A DNA stretch of 64,000 bases, from NCBI GenBank assembly GCA_028753945.1, contig JAPNXP010000001.1, positions 14,994,501 through 15,058,500 on the forward strand, in the 5' to 3' direction. The translations under genes and the position numbers were made by a program. The first letter of the stretch is position 1; every line of letters starts with the position of its first letter. Source of the stretch: Hexactinellida sp. DTS-2022 (Eukaryota > Porifera > Hexactinellida). Positions 34,340 through 44,824 of the stretch are shown here, piece after piece. The notes under the pieces are model-generated. The model had not been told where the DNA came from and did no database searches. It saw only the letters and a list, made by a program, of their open reading frames with translations.

Positions 34340-34850
34340 ACTATTAAAACACAAACCTTTATGTATGTGTGTGTATATATATATATTTGTTTGTATGTTC
34401 CAAGTTGATAGAAGAAACGGGACGGTTTCCAAATCTGATTTTTGGCACATAGGGGTAACCTTGGCACCCGACAAGAAGTTAAAGTTTCCACTCAAAGTTT
34501 CGCACGCTTCGCCAAGTTATGACGTCGTTGTCACATTTTGAGAAGCATGAAAAGTTCTTAATCTCACATAATTCGCGCCCACCATGAGATAAAATTCTAA
34601 AAATTTAATAGAATATGCACATTATGATGCGGACACGTTGGTCACACCAGATTGCCAATATGCTGACTCATTATCGCATGATGACATAATCATTAAATTT
34701 CACATTGTTAACCTCACTATTTTCGGCCGAACTTTTTGCTTTTAAAAAATTAATGTTAGAGGTATAAATCACACACCAACCGCGTGTGTTGTTGTGTTCT
34801 GCCGCGAAGCGACCTAGCAAGCGAATCGCGGGCTAGTAATATAGATTAAT
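34340..34850. repeat. Dispersed repeat SclE, copy 2
   Basis: Matches 28165-28545 in order: ctgatttttggcacatagggg, cgccaagttatgacgtcg, gatgcggacacgttgg and gccgcgaagcgacctagcaa at the end, followed by gggctagtaatatagatt, an inverted SclA-like terminus. Downstream 34851-35256 is AT-rich with no feature. Confidence 0.6.
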
Positions 34851-35256
34851 AATCTATTTCTCTGATCCGAGGTATTCTTAGTAAAACTACAGTAATAAAA
34901 TCTATAAAAAATATAAACTAAACAAGACGATTCAACCAGTAGGATAAAAACAAAACAATCAAAATATTCTTAGAAATAAAAATAATATACAAGTAAATAA
35001 GAGGATCAAGCTAATCAAAATTGAAAGAGTTAATACGTAGGGAAATAAATGTTGGTCTGTACAAAGGACACGGGAAAACTAAAAACTAAAATATCAAGAC
35101 AGTGAATCCGATACTGTCCACTACGTGGCAGTCGGCACATAAAAGAACATGTACTAACCCCTGTTACTAAATAACTAATTTGTATGTACATTAATTGAGT
35201 CAATGAAACAAATGATTTCTAACCACGTGCGTCATTCCGCAATTCTCTACCATTAG

Positions 35257-36897
35257 TCAGACTATGTCTTGTCCCTCTTCGTAGAACAGAATATACGCTT
35301 CTTGCTTTCTTACATGTTTCCAACCGACTACATTCATCATACTGTCATTAAAACACCTCCATACCCCGTTGTACTTACAATAAGCAATGTAGTGGCCTCC
35401 GTACAAGGAGCCTGAGTGACATGCAATCCCGTAGAGAGAGTACGTGTGAGCATTGTTAGAGCTATCCTTCAGTCTCCATGTGTCATCAAACCTCACAGGC
35501 GTAGAGAGCTTAGTGCGTGTGGGGTAGTAGGAGAATCTCTTGAGCTGAATAACAAGGAATCTCGGAAGGTTGCATATTATCAGCTGTGTGGTGGATGTCG
35601 TTAAGTCCCTACATGTGTTGCAGTAGGGACGCTCTTCTTCCATTAGAGTCTCTTGTGTAGTGATCATCTTCAAGCAGTCAGTTAGATGGACAGTTTGCTT
35701 ATAATGTGAACAGTTTGGGTCATTTGTCTCAGGAATAGGGAGAGATAGGTCCATGAATGGAATGTATGCTGTGGACTGGCTAGAGCAGAGAGAGCAGCAT
35801 ACCTCACTCCGTAGCATTCCGCTGAACAGCTGAGATATCCTGCTGTCCTCCAGGGTCAGGTACCTAGCACAGGCTTCTCCCAGAGTCTCGCTATCAGCTG
35901 GAGACTTGCGTCCCTCCTCACCAGCTCTGTTGATCTCCTCGTGCAACTCGTTCAGGAGAAATCTCATGAACTCATGGGCGTCATGTTGGTTGTAATCTGA
36001 GAATATAGGAGCTGATATTCCAACTTGTCTCTTCAGATAATAAGGGGATACTGGGTCAGAGGATGTTGTATTCCACAGTTCTAACATGACCAGTTTGAAA
36101 GAATAAGAGAGATCCTTTCTGTCGTTAAGGTACTGTGTGTATTCTTCTGATACATATAATTGTCTGAGAGGAAGCGTGTGACTGAGACACTGTATGACAC
36201 TATTCATGTAATCGGTATTTCCGAGATTCTTCAAACCAAGAGTAGGAATACCTTCTGGTATAAGACTGGTATATTGCATTGGATCGTTTTGGGATTTATG
36301 GCTACCTTTATTAGTTGTGTCAGGACATGTTTGTTCATTTGGACATTCGTTAGGATTAATTGGAGTACTAGGGTCAACGGGTTTGGTATCAGAAAAACTT
36401 AAGGTTGTAGATGTAGACTCTATAGGGTTTCTTGGATTGTCCTTGGAGGTAGAATTAGTAGGCGAACAATTATAATCTATTTCTTGTTCACTATTTTTGA
36501 TTATGTTAGAATCTGTTTGAATTTTACCAAGAGGGATAGAGTGGTTGTCATTGTATTTTGAGAGGTTGTCACTATTAGCAGTTAACAACTGTTTAGTTTT
36601 AGCTTTACTAGCAGATGGACCTGGTGTTCCAGCGTGTTTTTTTTCGAAATATGCAGAAATTTCTTTTACCTTGCATTCCCATACTATTCGAATCGACTTT
36701 GCCGTACTCACTATTCCTACAAGGTTTCCACCCGAATCCAACTTTATATTTCTCCTGTAGGCATCCTCTACACGCTGCACCTCTGACAGAAGTGCTGTCT
36801 CTCTCTCTTGCAGCTCCTGATGTGCACTGGCAAATCTACCTTTTACACACTTTCGAACATTTTCTATCTCTTTCTGGAATGAATTTACAAATGACAT
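35257..36897 (-). CDS. USP-type deubiquitinase copy 2 (Cys to Asp)
   Basis: An intact 546-residue frame from the ATG at 36895-36897. Residues ~1-50 form the coiled coil (FASAHQELQERETALLSEVQ); ~90-215 is a Ser/Thr/Asn/Pro-rich linker; ~222-546 is a USP domain of USP2/USP21 type. The Cys box reads LGNTDYMNS, with Asp229 (codon 36211-36213) in place of the nucleophile. His502 (GGHYIAY), Asn517/Asp518 and both zinc CxxC pairs are kept, and the oxyanion-hole Asn of GLKNLG is present. As a cysteine protease it should be dead, but the frame is otherwise intact, so it may act as a ubiquitin-binding pseudo-deubiquitinase (inference). Its C-half is close to copies 4 and 6. Not part of the tandem duplication. 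Confidence 0.88.
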   Translation of the reverse strand: MSFVNSFQKEIENVRKCVKGRFASAHQELQERETALLSEVQRVEDAYRRNIKLDSGGNLVGIVSTAKSIRIVWECKVKEISAYFEKKHAGTPGPSASKAKTKQLLTANSDNLSKYNDNHSIPLGKIQTDSNIIKNSEQEIDYNCSPTNSTSKDNPRNPIESTSTTLSFSDTKPVDPSTPINPNECPNEQTCPDTTNKGSHKSQNDPMQYTSLIPEGIPTLGLKNLGNTDYMNSVIQCLSHTLPLRQLYVSEEYTQYLNDRKDLSYSFKLVMLELWNTTSSDPVSPYYLKRQVGISAPIFSDYNQHDAHEFMRFLLNELHEEINRAGEEGRKSPADSETLGEACARYLTLEDSRISQLFSGMLRSEVCCSLCSSQSTAYIPFMDLSLPIPETNDPNCSHYKQTVHLTDCLKMITTQETLMEEERPYCNTCRDLTTSTTQLIICNLPRFLVIQLKRFSYYPTRTKLSTPVRFDDTWRLKDSSNNAHTYSLYGIACHSGSLYGGHYIAYCKYNGVWRCFNDSMMNVVGWKHVRKQEAYILFYEEGQDIV

Positions 36898-38264
36898 TGT
36901 TCTAAGATATAAAAAAAATATAATTTAAAACTTTCCTCCGATGGTAAATTAAATAAATTTAAATTTATACAATAAAGAGGAAACAAGGCACGGCGTTTTC
37001 TAATCATATTAAGCTGGTCATTCAGAATCATATCAGAATCAGAACCCAAATGGAAAACTTAATAATTGTCTTCTATTGCAAAATCTAACCATTGCGTAGT
37101 TTTGTACAAAAATGCCTTAATGAATATATTTTAAGTTAATGAACTGACTCTACCTCCATGCGTTTTGGGACTTTTTATTACACTCTACCTCCATGAGTTT
37201 GCGGGACTTTTTATTGGTACGCGCTCTCATGGGTCTATAGTTCTGGACGAAACTTAAATAAGCGTTCGCCAGGTGTTTTACATCAAGTACCGCCCAAGTT
37301 TCTCTAGAGCTTATGACACCAGCAACAGACTCGCATATTTGGAGTGAAACATTCCCGATGCTTTGTGCGATATCAGTTTCGACGCCACTTGGGACATAAT
37401 AATCGGAAGGAAGAGTGTCTCGGACAAGTGCAGAAGTAAATTGTCAGTTGGCAAGATCGAAGGTGTTGGACAGATCTACTGACTAGTTTTAACTCAGAAT
37501 CGTGGAAATACTCCAAATGCTGTTCAGAACTCCCTCTTTCCCCTATTCTGCGGAATCTTGGTGCTATCATCAGAAGTCCCGAGCGGATAATGCTGAAGAT
37601 CCAATCGGTACACTTCCTCCACTTCGACAACCCTACTTCATTGACTCCGAATATGGACGGGAAAAAGGGGTATTTTCGTCATTTAATTCGCTCTCAATGT
37701 GGGGAGCACTAACAATGGGCCAAACTCAGAATGCCAACTGAATGCCATATGAACTTACTTGTGAGATATGTAAGAACCGTGTGTTCCTCCTGGGCGTAGA
37801 CACAAGAGTGACGAGAGTATTCCTGTAGAAGTTGTTCTATTCTATTTCAGCTGTGCCGACATATTTTTTAAAGTCCATTAAGAGTTAAAATTGTCTACTG
37901 ATATACCAACAGTCTAAACTCTAGACTCTAGACAAAATATCTATCGATATTAAGAACACGATTGTTCTTTGTGCTTGTGTTTGTCCAGAATTAATAGGAA
38001 ACACCATAAGCTCTAGAGATCTGAAAATTTGCATGCAGGGGTAATTTTACACGCTGACAACGATCTGTTGGTTTTTGAAACGGAATTTTGGCTTAATATG
38101 ATAGGCATTTTCGGCATAGCTCCTTCAATTCCGATCGGATTGATCCCATATTACAGAGGACAGGTTGACACAATGTGAGAACCCTGTTTAGTGTTTACAC
38201 AATGTGGTGGGGGAATAGAAACCGCATTTATATACGAGATAGAAACTAACTTCTAAATGTTATA
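36898..38264. other. Intergenic, short repeats only
   Basis: Two direct copies of the phrase ctctacctccatg...gggactttttatt lie at 37148-37222. The region 37340-37860 is less AT-rich and has open stretches on both strands, but no recognisable domain or start. No gene called. Confidence 0.45.
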
Positions 38265-38840
38265 ATAGGCAAACAAGTATGTTGAAAACGAATTTCGCAT
38301 TAAAAAAATCCTAATAAGAATTTTTGTTGTTGTTGTTTACAAAAAATAGGTAACAAATTAATTAAAATTCAAAATGAACCTAGAAGTTTGCTTTCAACGG
38401 GTATCATAGGTAAACAAGTATGCTGAACACGAATTTCGTATTTATAAATATCTAATATTAATATTTGTTGTTGTTTTTGTCTACAAAAACAAGCAAACAA
38501 ATTAACGAAAATTCAATATCAATCTAGAAGTTAGCTTTCTACGGTTTTATAGGTAAACATGTATGCTGAAAACGAATTTCGCATTTATAAATATCTAATA
38601 TTAATATTTTTTGTCGTTGTTTACAAAATAAGCAAACAAATTAACGAAAATTCAATATCAATCTAGAAGTTTGCTTTCAACGGGTATTATAGGTAAACAA
38701 GTATGCTGAACACGAATTTGCATTATAAATTTGTAATTAAATATTTGTTATTGTTGTTGTTTACACAAATAGGTAAACAAACTAATGAAAATTCAAGATC
38801 AACCTAGAAGCTAGCTTTCAAGTTATCATTGGTAGACAAG
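38265..38840. repeat. ~140-bp tandem repeat (about four units)
   Basis: Units begin ggtaaacaagtatgctgaac near 38270, 38409, 38550 and 38691, each with acgaatttcgcatttataaa, a ttgttgttgtttac run and atcaacctagaagtt-like ends. The copies are diverged by several per cent. After it, at ~38918-38980, comes the inverted gcccgaagggctcg hairpin repeat; 38981-39522 has nothing recognisable. Confidence 0.75.
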
Positions 38841-39522
38841 TTAAAACTATGGAAAATGGTAGAAAGAGTTGTATATAACTACCATTTTCACTACCAAGGT
38901 AGCATAGCTGCTGGTAACTTGAGGTGCGTAGCACCGATCCGTCGCAAAGCCACCGAGCCCGAAGGGCTCGTACATATTAAGTTCTAACTTTATATGTAGA
39001 AAGGTTAACAGACGCTGTTGTTTCAAGAAAATAGTTCCTCACAAGCCGAATCCTGGACATAGTCCCATATGCGTCTTCGAGGGGATCCAAATATTTTGTA
39101 AAAAAAGTGGTTAGAGGAATCTAATTATTATTGAAGATAAAAGCAAATGCCAGAGATAAATTATCTGCCGATTATAAGCAATGAAGTACATTTTTAACTT
39201 GCCAAATCCGTAACGCCGAAAAGTATATAAAATTACGAATGAGATGTCACTTTAATTATAGTAATATTCATATACTATTTTTGTCGCGGCCTCGCAACAA
39301 ACATATATATTTAGCACAATTGTCATTAAGAACCTCCATAGTAATTTGCTAATACACAAATAGAAAAAATATTCCCAAAAATATTTAGTGATAAACACAA
39401 ATAATATACTCAATACTAATAATAAAAAGAAAAAACAAGGTATGAGAAAACGAAATTTGTAGCAATTTCCTTACCAAATAAATAATAATACGTATTACCA
39501 TTTGATTATATTAATTATTGAG

Positions 39523-41040
39523 TCAATTGTATTCAATTCTATTGTAGAATAGAATATATGCTTCTTGAGATTTTACAAATTCCCAGCTAACTAAACTAGT
39601 CAAGGTATCATCCAAACATTTCCAATCGTCCCTATACTTACAATAAGCAGTGTAATGACCAGAATATAAAGCACTGCCTGAATGGCTTACTATCCCATAG
39701 AGAGAGTATGTGTGGTTCCTACAATCACCATCAACTAGAGTCCAGGTGTCACCGAACTCCACAGTTGTTGATAGCCTTCTACGAACCTGGTAGCCAGAGA
39801 ATCTCTTAGGATGAATACTGAGGAATCCTGGCAGTGTGGCCATATGCAACCGTTTTGTGGATAATGTTAACTCCCTACATGTGTTGCAGTAGGGACGCTC
39901 TTCTTCCATTAGAGTCTCTTCTGCTGTAAAGATCTTCAAGCAATCAGTTAGATGGACAGGTGGGTCATAATATGAACAGTTTGGGTCATTTGTCTCAGGA
40001 ATAGGTAGAGATAAGTCCATGAATGGAATGTATGCTGTGGACTGGCTAGAGCAGAGAGAGCAGCATACCTCGCTCCGTAGCATTCCACTGAACAGCTGAG
40101 ATATCCTGCTGTCCTCCCAGGTCAGGTACCTAGCACAGGCTTCTCCCAGAGTCTCGCTATCAGCTGGAGACTTGCGTCCCTCCTCGCTAGCTCTGTTGAT
40201 CTCCTCGTGCAACTCGTTCAGGAGAAATCTCATGAACTCATGTGCGTCATGTTGGTTGTACTTTGGAAACTTTGGAGCCATTGAATCTATCTGTTTCTTC
40301 AGTATATACGGATCTACTGCTAATACCGAAGTTGTATCCCACAGTTCTAACATAACATGTTTAAATACAGATGAGAGATCTCCTTTCCTTGTATTAAGGT
40401 ACTGTTTGTACTCATCTGATACATAGAATTGTCTGAGAGGAATAGTGTGACTGAAACACTGTATGACACTATTCATGTAATCGGTATTTCCGAGATTCTT
40501 CAAACCACGAGTAGGACTACCTTCTGTTATAAGTCTAGTAACATGTTCTCTTGTTTTCAGATGTTTCCCAGCTACCTTTATAGGATTTCCTCTATCCTTG
40601 TAGTCCGCTACTGCTCTCACTAGAATCGATCCTGTCATACTAAGTATTCCTTCTAGGTTTGTATCCCACTCCAGCTCCACTCGTCTCATCCTGTCTCTAG
40701 CTGTCTCCAGACTAGCTTCTAGCTCTCTCATGCGGGCATCCAGTAGAGCCACACTCTGTTCGAGAATGTCTTTATTCTCATTAGATGTAAGATTAGAAAT
40801 GTTATGTTCCTTGATCTTTCTAAGCTGATCAATCTGTTTATCAAGAGACAACTCTAGAATCTGTCTAGCAACTCTCTCTCCCCTGTAGACATCCTCTAGC
40901 TGCTGCAGCTCTGACAGCAGTGCTGTCTTTCTCTCTCACAGCACCTGGTGAGCTCTGGCTACTCTCTCCCGTAGCTCTACTCGCACCCTCTCTATCTGTG
41001 TCAGGAATGGATTCTCTGCTGGCACATTTGCACTAGCCAT
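39523..41040 (-). pseudogene. USP-type deubiquitinase copy 3 (nonsense codon, Cys to Asp)
   Basis: The ATG at 41038-41040 (MASANVPAENPF) opens the coiled coil. Codon 35 is TGA (40936-40938) where the other copies have CGA, after which the same frame stays open to 39523. A second helical segment follows (KQIDQLRKIKEHNISNLTS; DARMRELEASLETARDRMRR), shared only with copy 5, then the USP domain. Aspartate (codon 40480-40482) replaces the catalytic Cys; the His in SGHYTAY is kept. The conserved LKRF motif is PKRF here. Its C-terminal half matches copy 1 and its N-terminal half copy 5. A shorter protein could start at an internal Met, but it would still lack the nucleophile. Likely inactive. Confidence 0.85.
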
Positions 41041-42293
41041 TTATCAAACACTAGCATGTACGTAGTAATTTAGATGTCACCCTGACTCACCCAATTTATC
41101 GGTACAAACTTAGAAACAAAAAAGTTTTACAAGTATTTATCAATTTTAACAGTCTTCTGAGAAATATTTATCAATTAACAATCTTATAATTTATCGAACA
41201 TTAAATTAGTCTAAAGATAGTCTTCAAGGGTGGTTTGATAATTAGTACAGCCCATGATAGTAATGTAATCCTGAAGGATAACCTAAAAAGTTTTATACAA
41301 TTCGCTTATCTCTACGTACATATAATACTCAATACTTTAAATTAATTCACGTACTACAAAATGGGGCTATTAAAATGTGTCCAAATCCTAAAATTTAAAC
41401 TCGCAAACCTGGTGAGGATTACTTACAACCTAAAAATTTAAATTCTCCAACGTTTAATCGCTACAGGTGGCGGAGGACACAAATGCTAACTACAAACTAA
41501 TTCATGTCAATTGTCTTCAGATAACAATAAACTATACCATACCTGTATATTAGCTCGCTCCGCTTAACTTTGAAAGGAGAAGGAACATAGGCGTGTAAGT
41601 ACTTATTCTGGGGGCTAACTTAGGACAGACAATTGATAGAATTCTCTAGACATCGGATTAATTTATTGCATACATCTCTTGAGGGCTCGGAAGTCTCAAA
41701 TTTTCGCTCGCTCTCTCGCTCGGTATCCATTAAGGGATTCACGATGAATGAACTGAACATACTGAAAGAACGAATTTAACGAACTGAAAGAACGAACTGA
41801 ACGAACTAAACTGAATATCGATAAATTAGAAATACTGATTCATTAATCCAAACGTAGAATACTGTAAATATATTACTAGAAAAATGAAATATAAATTGAT
41901 CACTACCATATCTGCTTACTATACCTAATAACCACCACCACCAACTCATCTGAACTGAATGAATTTAACAAAAGCGGGTCAGCCCGTGAACGTCCGCTGG
42001 TGGTGTTGAGGTTAGGAGGTGAACGTGAACGAACTGAACGTGCGTCAATTTGAGATGAACTGAATTGGGTTAATTCAGTCCGTTCGTGAATCTTTTATTC
42101 CCTGCCAAAAAAACAACTGCAACCAAAATATAATTACCTAATTCTCCAGATAGTAACTAATGAGGTATGTTGATAATCTCAAGTTACATAAGTTCGCATA
42201 ATAGAAAGTTAAATTATTAAATTCTATTTCAAAAACAAGCTAATCTCAACAATATAATGCAAATAATCAGCCCACAAACGTAGCACTAATCAA
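41041..42293. other. Divergent intergenic region, unit A
   Basis: Lies between the divergent starts of USP copy 3 (minus) and the NHL copy (plus), so it probably holds both promoters (inference). It contains the MITE-like element at ~41731-42103 and a ctcgctc-rich stretch near 41700. It is collinear with 54511-55685. Confidence 0.6.
41731..42103. mobile_element. MITE-like element with GAACTGAAC words, unit A
   Basis: The ends agggattcacgatgaatga and ttcgtgaatcttttattccct are imperfect inverted repeats. The interior is rich in gaacgaactgaacg words. The same element is at ~55149-55500, so it predates the segmental duplication. Confidence 0.5.
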
Positions 42294-43640
42294 ATGGAAC
42301 AGTTTGATTATGTCGCCACACGAATCCACCAAACATTCGATACCCTGATCGAACAGCTGATCGCGAGGAGGGCCGCTCTCCTCCTGGAACTGTCTCAGCT
42401 CCGAGAGGACTACTCCCTTAAGGAGACCACTCGCATGGCTGCCATCAAAGAGATAGAAATGGCACAACAAAAAATACAGGGTTTGATTAAGCTAAACATC
42501 AACATTCCAGTGCACCAAGAAGCCAACCAGACATTCAAACGGGCTCTGAAACGCCTGGAGACTCCTAACAAGCTCCCGTGTACCCATTTCCAATGCCAGA
42601 CTCTCCACCAGCTACAGTCCCGAATCGCAGAGTTCGGGAGCATCGTAGTGAGTGAGGCCCCGGACTATACGCATAAAAGTGAGCCGGCCCTGTCAGCTGG
42701 GAAGTTAGGTTGCGGTACCAAAGAGCTTAGAGCCCGAGGTATAGATATCGATGGGGAGACTATATTCGATGGAGACTTTATTAAAAGATTTGGACAATAT
42801 AGGTTAAAGGAGCCATACGGTATAGCACGGTATAGCATAACTGTATCGACTATTCGGGAACAGTGTTCGTAGCAGATACAGCCAGTCACAGAGTATGCGT
42901 GTTCTCGAAAGAACTACAGTTCCTATCCAATCTAGGTATCGGAAAGCTAAAGTACCCGAGAGACATTAAATTTACCCCAGACTGTCTGCTAGCAGTACTG
43001 GACTGGAGTCCCAAATGTGTCCACTTCTTTTCTGGGAATGGACACCTCCTCAGCTCCTGTGTCGCTCAGGGAGTGGGACCAGACTGATTGGCAGAGTATT
43101 AAGCGCTCCTCGTTTTTTGGAGCGCTCACTTTGCGCTCATTAATTTCTTGTGCACCAAAATATGTTAAATAAACAAAGATGATTATATAGTTAATTAATT
43201 CTGATTTTCGCTTAAAAAAACTCCGGAAAACTCATGATAACTTAGTTAGGATCATGTTATTACGTTATCTATAAATAATTCCGTACCAAATTACACGTGC
43301 ACTAGTTAATATACATAATGGAATTGTACGTTCTGCCTGCTCTAAATATCCAATATTCGATGTTTCGTGATTACTCAAATATTTAGGTAATTTTGTATTG
43401 GATTAGTGATATTCTAAAAAGGAGTGCGCTCGCTCCAGCTTTCGCTCCTCAAATCTAAAAGGAGCTCGTTCCTTTAATGCTCTGCTGCTTGGTGTACATG
43501 TATCGATGCAGCTGGTAATCTCATAATGTGCGTATGGGGTAGTAATTTTATTAAGATCATAGCGAGAAATTACCAGCTGTTGCACAGTGGGAAGGAATGG
43601 AATTTGGACGCCATAAACAGTGTGCATTGAATAAGTCGGA
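42294..43640 (+). pseudogene. Coiled-coil/NHL pseudogene, unit A
   Basis: ATG at 42294 (MEQFDYVATRIHQTF); coiled coil and linker as in the 55.7-kb copy. Two internal deletions remove the first and most of the second NHL repeat and shift the frame near 42750-42840. The third and fourth repeats follow (VFVADTASHRVCVFS; LAVLDWSPKCVHFF) in another frame to 43087. A 393-bp hAT MITE (43092-43484) then interrupts, and the fifth repeat continues with further deletions to ~43640. It is the degraded sister of 55686-56830. Confidence 0.88.
43092..43484. mobile_element. hAT-type MITE in NHL pseudogene, TIR CAGAG(CT)ATTAA (393 bp)
   Basis: Ends cagagtattaagcgctcc and, inverted, ggagctcgttcctttaatg then ctctg. 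The flanks ctgattgg (43084-43091) and ctgcttgg (43485-43492) form an 8-bp duplication with one mismatch. The sister copy in unit B has the empty site, so this insertion followed the segmental duplication. Confidence 0.88.
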
Positions 43641-44410
43641 AACTGGAGTGGTGCGAATTATAGCTTCTTTTAGAAGCGAAAGAAAATGTGTTTATTTTTA
43701 TTATGCTAAGCTGAAAACACTTCCCGATATAAATTCCCGAGCGTTCTGACCCCAAAGTATGGCGCTCGCTTTGGATACGTTTTGCTTTGCGGACTTATTA
43801 GATTGCAGGAGTCGCAAGACTCCGGGTTGTTATCATTCGGGCAACAGTGCGGGTGGAGACTGTGAACTGTCTGACTATGGATTACGTTGCATGATGTAGT
43901 CAAGAGATTTAAGTAAATGAGGAATTTGTTGTATTTTAGGCAACCATTCTCTGAATTTGGTGCAAAAGCATGAAAAGTATGCACAATGCCATTTGGGAAT
44001 TGTCATCCAAAATAAAACGTCTCGCTTCAATCAGTTTGAATTAGTGTTGCAATTACCTGCCTGTTATATAATTAATGAAGGAGACATGTCACTATCAAAT
44101 ATTGAAGGATTAGGGATAACACCCAGCAGTTACACTATTCGGGCCACAATATCAATGGATAGAACACGTCTTGCTTAATCCAACAACCAAGTTTGTAGAA
44201 CTACAGCAAGGAGAGGGAGAGGTAGCCATGTCCAATGTCTAAAGATCGGATTGGAATTAAAGAGAAAATCGATTGGCCCCTATGTACGGTTTGCAACGAA
44301 TGGTCACATAACTACTGTGAAAATGTGTATTCAGCCGCAGCACTAATAGAAAAGAATGAATGGTGGAAATGTCGTCACCGAGATAATATACGGCAGTTCA
44401 GTCCCTAGAG
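43641..44410 (+). pseudogene. PHD-finger gene remnant, unit A
   Basis: A cysteine-rich piece after a splice-acceptor-like attgcag (~43816) reads SRKTPGCYHS...GGDCELSDYGLRC. Further on, 44255-44408 encodes a PHD-like module: WPLCTVCNEWSHNYCENV then EWWKCRH, i.e. C-x2-C-x4-H-x2-C ... W-x-C, ending at a stop at 44406-44408. Pieces are in different frames, so an unspliced reading is broken; short introns are possible. Same segment in unit B at 56831-57644. Confidence 0.5.
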
Positions 44411-44824
44411 AGGCAGAACCGAGAAGCTATAAGATTAGGGATAATTTTGTTGATAGGCTAGTATAATCTCGTATAGTATACCGATCATTTCTTAACAAGT
44501 GCCGTTTAAACTAAAATTTGGCTCAAACGGTTCAAACCAAAAACAAGATTAAATTAAGATATACGAGTGTCTTAGTCAATGACTACTTAAGAATTTATCA
44601 TAATTCATTAAATAAAAGCACAAAATTATCAAAATATCAGTCAAATAAAAAGAATAAACAATTTAATCAATAAAAGCAGAAATAAACCAACTTCAGTTTT
44701 CAAATAACCAAATTCATTTGAATGTACACACATTATATGTTGAGTTAATTATAAAGTACCACTTTATATCAAGTAACAACTGAACTACCCTAGAGACATG
44801 ACCTAGATGAGTCATACCCTAACA
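44411..44824. other. Gap 3' of USP copy 4
   Basis: AT-rich 3' flank between the convergent PHD remnant and USP copy 4. Collinear with 57645-58054. No gene. Confidence 0.55.

Noticed and set aside
37373-37741. Overlapping short frames on both strands
   Set aside because: No ATG on the better one, no domain, no paralogue; left as non-coding.
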